Below the pieces are notes generated by a model. It made no database searches. It was not told the origin of the DNA and was given only the letters and a program-made list of their open reading frames with translations. From Ciona savignyi (lineage: Eukaryota > Chordata > Ascidiacea > Phlebobranchia > Cionidae): a DNA stretch of 64,000 bases. This document shows, one piece after another, positions 1-11,400 of the stretch (positions within the stretch are counted from its first letter, which is position 1; each line of letters opens with the position of its first letter). The stretch covers positions 367,133-431,132 of the forward strand of contig CH003265.1 in NCBI GenBank assembly GCA_000149265.1. The letters are read 5' to 3'. The position numbers were made by a program, and so were the translations under genes.

Positions 1-287
1 CCTTCTGTAAAATGTGATTTTTAAACATCTTTATCAGGATAATATTACAAGTTTGGTACTAGTGTGTGCTCTTAGGGAACATGAGTCAGGACTTACAGCA
101 AGAAAGTAGAAAGTTATTTATTTTTTTTGTGAACTGATGCAGTTATTAAGTTAGTCCAAAAGTCAGTTCTAGCACTTCTAAACCAGATAAGTTAAAAATC
201 TTGATTTAAGTCACATATTATGATATTTCAGCAAAACATATATATAGATCGTACTATAAATATCAGCGCTACTTTTCAACTTTTTAC

Positions 288-3200
288 CTGTTGAGATTAC
301 GCTTGAATTCCCATCATTTGAGCCATAGGCCATTTTCGGTTGTATACGGCGAGTAGAATGCCTTGGACCAGAGTTTTCAAAGAAAGTTGTTGGGCAGGAG
401 GCAGATAAGAAAGATGCCTCACTGCCCTCTGGCTTCGATTCTGGGGACACAGAAGGTCCACTGGAAGCAAACGAAGGCTTGTATGAAGAGTTTGCACCTG
501 TGGAAAGTGGATATATACATTCAGGTAAACTAATGGACAGGGCTTATATTGCAAGACATTTCTATTATTGCATTAATAATTGATATTCCATTACTAATTA
601 AAAATTATATATCCATAAGAAATCAGATAAAACTTTGTAATATATTCTATTAATTTAAATTTAAAAAAAAATTGGATATGATCTCACGTACCCAAGTTAG
701 TAGTTGTTCGTACGGGACTTGCCTTCTGCGAATGACTTTTTTTCTTCATGTAAAGTTCTTGATAAGAAGGACCTAAAAATATTTTTTATATATCTCTTTT
801 TTATACAACCTATATATAACATCAAAACCCTAAATCAAATCCCATTATCAACACGGCAACTATCTAAGGGCTTCTGGAGGCCAAAAGTTACAGCACTATG
901 TGTTGGCTTATTTTATTCAATATTTTTAACTGTTGTGATGACTTACCATTGCCGGTTGATTGATTATCCGTTTGACCAAGTTTATTTCTGTGGTTAATTT
1001 GAGATGAAGCCGAGATAAACTGAGTAGGGATATCTGATTCGGCACCCCAAGTGTGGCGGGGTTGGAAAGGGGGCTGTTTGTCCTTTTCTCGCTGCGTCTG
1101 GTAATAAAAAGTGAATTAGATTCAACATTATTTGGTCTCTCATTTCACATATAATATGGTGGTCAATATAATTTTAGTGAGTACCGTATATCACACTACA
1201 AAAAATATACATTTTAACGAGTTATTTTTAAAACACCATTGAATGCAATAAATACATATACAATGAAAGGTGAATTTAACTAATGATAGTACCTTTACAG
1301 GAGCACTGCTTGGGTGTTTGGACGATTCATCTGTTGGAGAAGCCCATGGAAATCGTTGTTTTCCTGCGCTAAGAAACCTGCGTGTTGTGGTGGTTGTCGG
1401 TGAGTTTTCAGCGACTGGGGCTTCAAAAGATCGACCGTTGTTGTTGTTGTGGTTCGACTTTTCGACGTATGTGCTTTCTGACACTGAATATGAAGTTTTG
1501 AGGATGGAACCGGATCGTGGTTTTACGTCCTCTGCTGCTTTTACCCACTGCAGATCGGCTCCCTGTGGGGAAGAAATTGGGGCAGAGGCGGTAGAGAAGT
1601 CAGGGTAATCCACCAGAAAGTGTTCTGTGACACGGGGAAGACTTTTACGGAACAACCTTGCGTGCATTGCCGACATAAGTCCTGTTGCATTATCGTTCAT
1701 CAGCTCAACCTGGTTTACTGCATCTGAGATGGGGCCTAACCTAGTTTCGCTGCCATTAACTTTGTGTATGACCGCAAAGCATTCAAGTGTGCCCCGCCTC
1801 ACATCTTTATTTGGATCAACAAGCAAAGGGGCAACACTTGCAGAGATTCGATCAATGTTCAGCTTATTTTGTTCCTCTTTACCAAGCGAAAAATGTAGCA
1901 GTGAACAAATAATTAAATTCATGCAGTCGTGTCGTACTCTGGCCTGCTTGTGGTCTAATAAGGGTAAGAAATAATCCAGAACCATCTGTGGTTTTGTTGC
2001 CTCCATTGCATGCATTAAAAGTCGCATACACTTGCCCTTAATAGGCAGTTTGGTGGTACCAAACTTTTTTGATACGCTATTACAAATGCTCTTGATAGAG
2101 TCCCTTACATCAGGACCCAGTCTGACAACAAGTCTGTCAATAGCATCCAGAGCGTTAAGAATTATTCGCTGGTTATGGTTCTCAATCATGGGTACAAGAA
2201 GGCTCACTAGAAACCGCAGGTTCTGTTTTAAAGGTTGGGTGCTGTGGAATTCATTGATGGTAGTAATAAGCTCCTTTATGGCATGGACTTGCTGTGGAAT
2301 GTCATTGCTTACTAGTCCATTCATTATGGCATCAGAAACAATAGGTAAATCAGATCTTGAATTATTAGAATTTCCCAAACCACTCATTCGACTGCTATGA
2401 TGATCTACAGCCTTTCTATTAAAGGACATCATATCGAAATACCCACTTTTTCCAAAGTTTTCAAGGTCATCGTTGCTTGATAACCTTTCCATTGCAGTTG
2501 TAATTGCATCTGCTTTTCTTGGTGTTACACGATCCTCCTTTACTAAGGAGCTCTGATACTGTGAGTTTATATCTGGTGTTGCAGTCATTTTAAGGAAGGT
2601 TTCCTGCATTGGCTCTGACAACCTGTTGATGTAGCCATTGAATACTTGGGGGCCTATGAATTCCTTCACCTTTTCAATTGTTTTTAGAACCAGATCTTTG
2701 TCAATATTGGATTCTGTTAGGTTAATGACTAGACAGTTAACCACATCAAAAAAGTCCTCATGTTTAAAGTCCGAAAAAAGAAGGGTCGGGAATTTATGTA
2801 TAATCTGTTGACGTGTTCTCAGATTTCTATGTTGAATTCCATGATTCGCAATGACGCTAAGTATTGGAAACACGTCAATAGAATGTTTCATGTATAAGTG
2901 CAAGGTCTGTATCGATTCTTTTTGCAAGGAAACATTTTGGTCGCCAACATTGCTAACTATCTTCTGCAAAACTGGGCTCATACAAACATCCAGATCAGAA
3001 CCCAGCTGTGGGACAATTTTCGCGACCAACTTAGTGCACTGAACCCTTATCCCTGTTGCTACATCACCCAATGCTTGTGCGAAACCTTTAAACAAAGCAT
3101 GCTTGTCTTTGAAAATAAGTATGCTGTTGTTCTCATGGAATTTTTTGTCGAGATATAGAAGGGCTTCGGTTCGTGTTTCTTCATCCAGTAATAAGTCCAG

Positions 3201-3344
3201 CAAGTCACTTTCACCGAGCTGGTTCGATAAATATTCATCCATCACATTTACTCCAGATAATGAGGCTTCTGCAGTTTGGTGCTTTAAGTCAAATGCAGAA
3301 ATGCCCGACGAGATGGAGTTATATTTTGCAATTTTTCCAGCCAT
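288..3344 (-). CDS. TOGARAM1: TOGARAM1 (crescerin/FAM179B-like), 5' part of gene, runs off left edge
   Basis: TOG-domain protein that promotes microtubule growth in cilia (role known from the family). Three exons are visible on the minus strand: 3344-1293, 1097-947 and 497-288, with phases 0, 1 and 1. The first exon encodes 684 residues. It holds two HEAT/TOG arrays, about residues 50-265 and 330-565, matching the N-terminal TOG1-TOG2 pair of vertebrate TOGARAM1. Family landmarks seen are VELMNDNATGLMSAMHARL, FRKSLPRVTEHF and RRFLSAGKQRFPW. Exons 2 and 3 encode Ser/Pro/Gln-rich linker. The C-terminal TOG3-TOG4 pair must lie beyond position 1. The chosen start reads MAGKIAKYNS. A good splice acceptor (tttacag) ends 19 bases upstream of the ATG, so the 5' UTR is either spliced or receives a trans-spliced leader. 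The long plus-strand open frames opposite exon 1 are shadows. Confidence 0.93.
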
Positions 3345-4325
3345 TCCATCAGAACAGATTTTGCTGTAAAATTACATTGGTCTACAAACAACCTACCAAA
3401 TATGTCAAATAAAATTGCAACATAAGAAAATCCATAGCAATACTGTACATTAATACTTACACTGCTTCTTGTTACCCGATTTTCAAACACAAGTGCTGTT
3501 ATGGAACTTCAGGTTAGCCTATGTGCACAAGCCTAAGTAACCACCTAGGGCTTGACCATTTTGTATAAAAAACTCTATTGCTTTAAACCTGTGACATACT
3601 ATTATAGGAAAAGTATTTCACGTTTAATGACAAAAATTTAACTAAACGGTTTTTCATAATACACTTTGCATAATATAACACACTCTGTAATCACAAAAGT
3701 AAATAGCAACGAATGATGCTATCATGGAATAACTCGACGAGTGCGAGAAGTTTTTTATTGGTTCTTTCGACAAAAAATATTTGAGCCGGTCTGTTCACCT
3801 AAACTTTTTTTGGAACCGCACGTCAATATTTTGAAAACGACGCGCAACTTTTTTAAGGCATACCGTTTCGTTAATTATAAAACGTGGAAATATTACTACA
3901 CTAATATGACTTACATTTAGGGTATCACATACACACACGACATGCAAAACTCACTTCTTGAAGTATAATGTTTCCAAAAAAATAGTTTTTTACTGTTTGT
4001 CATGGTAACAGTAAAAATACTGTGAAGTCCTGTAATTTTGCACTGTATTAAAGAGCGAACCCGCATGGTATTGAAACCAAAAGGGATCGGACGTTCATGG
4101 GGTTGAAGACACAATAGCTTAAAAAATATCATGAAAGGTCACAATGAGATTAATTTTATCACAATGAAAAAAACTCCATCCGATCACGATTTTATTTTCA
4201 AGGATAAATTAACATTATTATTATAAAAAATCTTTGTAGTAGATCTGTAAAACTCTCAAGGAAGATAGGTTGAGAAATGCAGCGGTTCGCCTTGTTTTCA
4301 CTTCAATTCAAACATCCGCGATAAG

Positions 4326-4460
4326 ATGGACGTCATCCACTTAAAACTGCATTATGGCGCCAGTATTGGTCATTGATCGCGTGCAAAGGCTGACCTGAAA
4401 AACATTATGACGTCAATTAAGGGTCAGTGTTGTTTGATCTCTGGAAATCATTATGACGTC
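4326..4460. promoter_or_regulatory. Cluster of CRE-like sites (TGACGTCA)
   Basis: Two perfect TGACGTCA palindromes, in ttatgacgtcaattaa and ttatgacgtcagttat, lie about 45 bases apart. A related GGACGTCATC lies about 80 bases to the left. They sit about 1 kb upstream of the TOGARAM1 start. CREB/ATF-type bZIP proteins bind this octamer (established); use here is inference. Confidence 0.3.
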
Positions 4461-5757
4461 AGTTATTGCTCGGAACTACGAAGGATTTTGATGGGGTTCC
4501 CGTGGGAAAGACCAGCTAATGGGTCTATTTTGGGCGAACAATCACACGAGATGTTGTCGCAAGAGTGAGAAGCAGAGAATCTATAAGTGGTTTTGGAGAG
4601 AAAAGATTACATGAATAAGACCAAAAACGGGCATCATGCAGTTTTTCTCTTAGGAATTGGAGCACCAGATAAATACGGATGTTTGAACGTCAGAGGGAGA
4701 CTGACTGACAGAGAGAGAGGGAACGAGGCTGAGACCGAGGTGACTGCCACCTGGCGCGTTAAGCGCTAGGTTATTGAGACTTTGTGGCATAGTTGACAGA
4801 AGGAACAAGACAAAAGTCGCTTCTGCCGGAATAAACAAAGAACAAGTTGACAAGCCGCAAAGGAAAACGAACTGTCTATTAAACGCATCGCGCAGTTATT
4901 CCGACGCCAGTCGGTCCCGCGAATCGATTCCCGAGTAAAGTGCATTGATTTATTCGTGTGTTTATATTAACAACGTTTGACAATAAACTAACCAACGTTC
5001 AACCAGCGTGGACTCGATCTTTGGAAGTCGGATATCGGAGTCAGGATATATTCGAGCCACACGCAGCAGCACAGAGCGTCCATCCATAACGCCAAGCTGC
5101 GCTTACAGAGGGTTAAAACCCCCCGACTAAAGTCGAACGTTGCAGTTAACTTACCGCAAAAACGTCAAACGTTGCAAGAAACACTGGTCGACAGGGGATG
5201 GAGTCTCATAGGTTTTCCGGTACCTTATGACCATCACAATGGACATGATAAGCTAAAGTAGTTCATAGTTGTCTAAATAATAATTTTCTAAAATAATTTA
5301 AAACCATTTGGAACACCTTACCCCTTTTACAACAATGTTTAACAGTATTGTAAGAAAAGTAAAAAAATGATTAAAAATGAAATGAAAATGCCTAAAGAAG
5401 CCATGCGTTTACGCGGTAAACAATGAAGAAATTTCAGGCAAGCGGAAATAACAGGAGGAAGGAATAACAAATGTTAGGATACGATATTCATGTTTATCCT
5501 AGCGAATGTTTTAGGTTAGTTTATTTTTTCCAGGATGAAAACATGAAGCAGCACATTTTTTGTTTTTTTTGGAAAACGGGGAATGGAATAACCAAAGGGG
5601 TTAACAAACTAGCAATCGTTATAATTGTCGTTATATCATTGATAACCACGACTACAGTAGGCTAACTATAGCCTATATTTGCAAAAGAGGAAACTGCGTT
5701 TTGTCTTCGTGACACTTGTACGTACAGCCCGGATGATAGTGAATGGCGATGAATTAG

Positions 5758-6030
5758 CATAGGATAGGAAATGCATGTTTATCCCCGTGAATGGAAAACC
5801 CAAGGGGGTTGAAACACCGACAATCGTCAGATCACCTCGCGCCTACCGTCGGGTTACCGGAGCTATTGCAGTGTGTTGTTTATGATAGACACGTTCCTTT
5901 AATTTGGTAGAACCAAATAATCCACTGGGTTCAGGCAATGTAAAGTGCCTGTCAAGGGCACAATCGCACCTTAACCTTTCGATTGAAAGGCGACGCACTT
6001 AACCGCCAGACTAACCGGCCAGACTGATAC
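5758..6030 (-). mobile_element. tRNA-derived SINE (family A)
   Basis: Minus orientation. The tRNA-like head is at the right end (revcomp of aaaggcgacgcacttaaccgcc, an A-box-like region). The body contains the family-wide blocks agatcacctcgcgcc, ttaccggagctattgcagtg and cgttcctttaatttggtagaacc. The 3' tail is at the left (ggatagg...atgtttatccccgtgaatgg). The same body recurs at six other places in this window. It may be the Ciona composite SINE described as Cics-1, but that match is from memory. Confidence 0.75.
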
Positions 6031-6879
6031 GCTTTAATTGATTCAATTCCTTGGACGAGATTACAGACAACCGTTTACTATCACGAAACTTTATCACAGG
6101 CAATAAGAAATATTTCAGTTGAGAATTAATTAAGAAATATAAGAAGCTTGGTTCAGGAAGTTTACTTATCACAGGAAAAACTGAAAGGAGGTATAATATC
6201 TTGGCGTCTTACTGCAGGACAAATCGATAACGTTTGGTCTACTTTTGTACTATACACGGTCTAAGTGACACCTCAACTTACAGGAAAGTGTACTTTATTG
6301 TCCAATGGCGGTAACGGGAATAGGGTAAAATATAATTTTTATTATAGATGACGTATAACCAATTAATAAGCATCTATGCTCGGCCAGAACTGGCGAGTGG
6401 TGGTATATCCTTAGCCATGGTATTTTAAATAAATCTTTTAATAAGTAGCAATGGTAGGGTTTTAGGTTTGTCGTTTAGTTTCCAGATTCAAGCTTTATTG
6501 TTAAAATTTAAGAAAATGTAAAATGATGTGGTAGAATTTAAAGATTTTAAGTTTAATTTTACCTATAGCTTTTGCAGTGAGTTGTTAAATGGTTAAAACT
6601 ATTCTTCTATTTTAGTACAACCGATTAATCCACTATATGCATGTGATGTCCCTAAAGTTCCTCACACTAAAACAAAACCGTGTATTTAAAGGTTTCCATT
6701 ATAAAGTGGTTCAAAGAGAAAAGTGTTTATTATGAAAGGGGAGGTAGGATTAGTTTTGAAAAAGTTTGGTTTTAAAGGATTTTCTTGTAGTGGGTTAGCT
6801 GTAAGAGGTTGCAGTTGGCGGGATTTATTTGGAAAGGGGCTCAGTGTAAAGGTTTATAGGATTTTGTCGTACGGGGTTC

Positions 6880-7610
6880 TGTTGCAAGGAGTTTAGTTGT
6901 AAATGGTAAGTGTTAAAAATAATACAGTTTAGAACATATGACAATGCTGTCATGCGGCCATGTTAAATATACGATCATGCAAATATGTGCAACCGTTTTT
7001 TATGTAAATACACCACCATGTAAATATGTGTGAATATATATGAACATGTGAAGAACAATAAAAGTAGAGAAAGAAGGTTAGTATCAGCAAGTAGGGAAAC
7101 TGCACACTAAAATGAAGATTAGGGGTTAGGGTTAGGGCTAGTATTAAAATTGAGATTAGTTTTACGGTTGAGATTAGTGTTAGGCAAGGTTTTAAATACG
7201 TTTTATACTTTTAGTGTGCAGTTTTACCCAGCAAAGTGGGTTGTGTTGTAAGGAGTTTAGTTTAAAAGGGTTAGAGTTAAAATAATACCGTTTCGAACAT
7301 ATGACAATGCTGTCATGCGGCCATTTGAATATACGATCATGCAAATATACATGAATGTGCAACCGTTTTCTATGTAAATACACCACCATGTAAATATGTG
7401 TGAATATATATGAACATGTGAAGAACAATAAAATTAGAGAAAGAATTGGGTAGTAAAGGGAAGTAGGGAAACTGCATACTAAAATGCATGCTATGGGGTT
7501 AGGGTTAGGGCTGGTGTTAAAGTTATGATCAGTTTTACGGTTGAAATTAATGTTAGGCAAAGTTTTAATAACGTTTCATACTTTTATTGTGTGTTTTTTT
7601 CCCAGCAAAG
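6880..7610. repeat. Two tandem copies of a ~363-bp repeat with TTAGGG-like core
   Basis: Copy 1 is about 6880-7243 and copy 2 about 7244-7610, both in the same direction. Shared blocks include caatgctgtcatgcggcca, atacaccaccatgtaaatat and gtgaagaacaataaaa. Each copy holds a smaller TIR-bounded block: actgcacactaaaa on one side, ttttagtgtgcagt on the other in copy 1, and degraded in copy 2. Inside it is a short ggggttagggttagggc run. A related array and block occur in opposite orientation at 51385-51840. Confidence 0.7.
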
Positions 7611-8490
7611 TGACTATTTCCGTATACGAGAATACTTCGATCGATCTTTTTTCGTCGTCACAATCACAGAAAGTAATTAGAGTTAAAAACGTGTACAAGA
7701 TATTTTGGTAAAACCTTTTCTTGGTTTTAAACTATTTTGTACAAACTCATCAACGTGTTATTAGAAAATTCCTTTCGTGTTCATTTACGAAGTCATAAAA
7801 GTCAAATTTACTTTAAAACATAAATTTAAAGTTCGAATATAAACCAAAGGTTATGATTTTATGATAAAGTTTACACCTGCAGGTTTAGAATAGTGCGAAA
7901 GTGTCTGGTTATTTATCGACGCACACGTAGAAATATATAGATAGAATGTAAAAGCATGGGTATAAATAAAACCGCAAGCTGTTCAATAATCATTTATTGC
8001 AATACGTCAGCGCCGTATTTTTCTTCAACACGTATTAACTGGAATAAACAAAGAGAAACATTAAAAAGGAGACGTTTACCTTTAGGCGATCTGGAGCTTT
8101 TAAGAACATATACAATTACAAAACTTCGTGTAATGTTAAGTAGGAAGAAAAGCTTCTTTGTAGGGATTCAGCAGCGTTTTGAAAATTTCCAATCATCAAC
8201 TGGAATAGGAAGAAAATGGAAAAAGAAGTATATAGGGAAATTACCGCACAAGGGAGTTATAACTTGTTGAAAACGAATGCCGGTTCTGATTGGGGAAAGA
8301 GCTAACAGTCGTAAGCCCGAATGGCTAACGCGACCGATTAATATATCGCTATGTTGTAAAAGTTATGACTGGATGGTTTTATGAATGAGGATAGAATTAG
8401 TTCCCTTTTCCCACCTTATTTATGTTGTACGCGAAAGAGCTCTGGTTTATTTTTATACATACAGATTTATTTAGTGGTTAAGGCACAAAG

Positions 8491-11400
8491 ATGTTGTTAC
8501 TTGTAATTTTGAGTGTAACTGTCCCTCTACAGGGAATGCAAACACGGTACATCATACCCGACACAGGTACAGTCAATAATGCTTTCGCAAATCTTTTATT
8601 ACGACCGAATTTACCTGCAGAACGAGTTCGTACACATTTTAATATGACAACGCAACAGTGCTTTTTGAAGACCGCAGAAGTACCGCAATGTACCAATCAA
8701 AGGTATCGATGCAATGATTTTCAACTTTCGCCTTGTTTTGTATATTTCGCGTAAATAAGACTAAAAATACATAACGATGTCGTTATTTCGTTTAGTTTTT
8801 GTATAACTTACTTTCCTTTTATAAATCTTGTAAAGTACATTTACTGTATTTTTATAAGGTACCCATCAATTGATGGAAAGTGTAACAACAAGATAAATCC
8901 CTTTGCTGGAGTTGTTGCAACGCCGTTGAAAAGACTCATACAACCAGAATATGGCGACGGCTTATCGGTAAACACTATTATATATCCCCGATGTTTATAA
9001 CTTATTAAATAGGCAATGGATAAAACACGTTTACCCGAAAATCTTATCAATTTAATAGTAAACAATACGTGCGAAGTAAGCGCAATAAAAATATAAACAA
9101 AAGAATTCAAGAATGATTTGTTCAGACTCACAAAAATATCCAATTTTGTTAACATTGGTAAAAATAATGGTGTTTATTTGGCTTCCAAACAAACAAGGTT
9201 AACTCTGCTTATCGCAAAATCGCCGACATCATTTGCGGCCGGTTGTTTTGCACATTACCACACCTTAACTGACATTTAAAGTCATATAAATTAAACGTAC
9301 CCAATTCAACTTTTTGGTTGAGCGGGTCATTATGTACCTACATAATTATGACAGTTGACCAACTGTTATGCATTGATAATCATTTAAGTACGATCATAAA
9401 CAAACTCGACACATGTCTAATTGTTTATATTTGTGGTTATTTCAGGCCCCGAGGCGGTCTGTAAGCGGAGGGGAACTACCTAATCCGAGGATGATATCGA
9501 ATGCTTTAAACGACACCAAAACAGCGTCGAGACACGTAAATGCGATGTTCGTAACGTTTGGACAATTCATCACACATGATCTTGTGCTGACCCCCGAAAC
9601 AAAAGGTAAAAGCTCTAAAAGGGGTAAGAGTGAACGGTCGTGTGGCCAAATGGTTAACGCGATTAATTCATATATTGCTTGTCCTAATAGACGAGGATAA
9701 AAGTATGATATGAACTTTTAAAGTAGTATGTTACCGCGTAAAAACGTGGATAATATTATTTTGTACTTTCCGAATGGATAAGTAAGTTGAATGCAATGAC
9801 ACACATGTGTGTGTTAACACAACAAGTAATAAAACCAACCAAACAAAACAACTCCAACACTTCTCGTATAAGGGTGTTTCTTAACAAAGGGCAGCCTTTT
9901 ACGTCATATGCCAAGAATTCCACCTGACTAAAGGTGTGTCATACATTGAAATGATTCACATCTGATATGGGTCGGTTACCCTTTGAATAATTCAAGTGCA
10001 TTTGTGGTTTCACGTTACTGTTTCATTCGGTGTGTTTGTTGCAAATCCGTTTTTCCTGTTTCTGTGCCAGATTTGCTTTCCACAATTTAATCTGAGGCAA
10101 AAAACGAATAAACTAAAACTAAACTAATCACTTTTCTCCTTAATGTGATCTAAAATACCTCTTTCACTGACCATTCATTTTCAGAAGTAAATGGTGTCGA
10201 AGTCAACTGCTCCTGTTCCAACCCCCACCCTAGTTGCGTGAACATCCCGGTTCCTCGGGGGGATCCCCTTCACGCCACCACGACCTGCATCCCAATGAAA
10301 GGCACCAAGGTGGTTCATGGTTGCGGGAATTACCCGGCGGAAAATATCAATCTTCTCCCAAGTTATATTGACGGGAATATGATATACGGGTCCAGCGAGG
10401 AGATGTTGCAGACATTGAGGGATCAAAGCTCAGGTAAGAAACACATATATATAGGTCATAAACTATTTTAATTATACCTTTGGTTCTATAACCAAGGAAG
10501 TTTTTTTTAAAGAAAATTTTAAAGCAAAAGTCAAAAGCAAAATATTAAAAAAAAACACACTTCAGGTTTTGTATTTAAAAATAAAAGCTGCCTAATATTT
10601 AAGTTTCTTTCGTCATTCAGAAAGTGGACAACTACGCATGTTGGTAGAAGGAATCCCGAGTTCAGGATGCCCGATGCGACGGCAGTTTGCCAGCTTACTC
10701 ACAAGGAAAAATGTGCCAAGCAATATATCACGAATAATAACTTGTCCGGGGCACCTTAACCCTCCTGGTTCCACTTGCTTCGTGTCTGGTAATGCTACAA
10801 TTGATAACTTAATAATAGTTTATTACGTTGGATAGGGATATATAATACTCATGTTTATTACAGAAAATATGAATACGCAATGGGCGTAACACACGGGCAA
10901 TCATAAGATCACCTCGCGCCCACCAGCGTTGGGTTTACAGAGCTATTAGATTGTGCTGTGTATGGTTGAGACGTTCCTACAATTTGGTTAAACCCATCAT
11001 TGACTGGTTTGTCCGTTAAGTGCCTTGCCCAGGGACATGACAGATTAGCTGGCGATCAGTTTGGAAGTTGCTTTGTCTGAAAGTCGACGAACTGACCCAC
11101 CAAGCCAATCGGTAAGACTAATATTTTTAGGTGAACGTCGTTTGAACGAAAACATTGGACTGTCGTCGCTTCATCTGTTGTTTAGTCGTGAACACAACAG
11201 GATCGCCCGTCGACTAAATTTTTTAAACAGGAATTGGGACAGCGATACGGTGTTTTTTGAAACGAGGAGGATTATTGTAGCGATGATCCAAGTTATTACT
11301 TACAAGTTGGTGAATTATTTGACTTTTAATACGCCAAGTGTTATTTATCCTGATTATTACGTAAACTGTATATTTAACGTACAATATTGGACTCGGGATC

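Larger units (their letters stand above)
3345..8490. other. Intergenic region between TOGARAM1 and the peroxidase gene (divergent promoters)
   Basis: No protein gene recognised. The two flanking genes diverge from here, so both promoters should lie inside. Contents that can be named are CRE-like palindromes near 4326-4460, a SINE at 5758-6030, a degenerate G-rich tandem array at about 6700-6880 and a two-copy repeat at 6880-7610. The stretch 4560-5260 is more GC-rich and unassigned. Open frames of 60-120 codons here have no recognisable motif. Confidence 0.6.

Noticed and set aside
704-997. 97-residue plus-strand frame
   Set aside because: It runs antisense across TOGARAM1 exon 2 and its intron; low complexity, no family features.
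1270-3412. Plus-strand open frames opposite TOGARAM1 exon 1
   Set aside because: They lie wholly antisense to a well-conserved coding exon, have no motif and overlap one another.
4560-5260. GC-richer block that looks like a retroelement terminal repeat
   Set aside because: No second copy, no defined ends and no adjoining primer site could be seen, so it was left unassigned.
7100-7515. Interstitial telomere
   Set aside because: Only two or three TTAGGG units per copy, inside a TIR-bounded repeat; not a telomere-length array.
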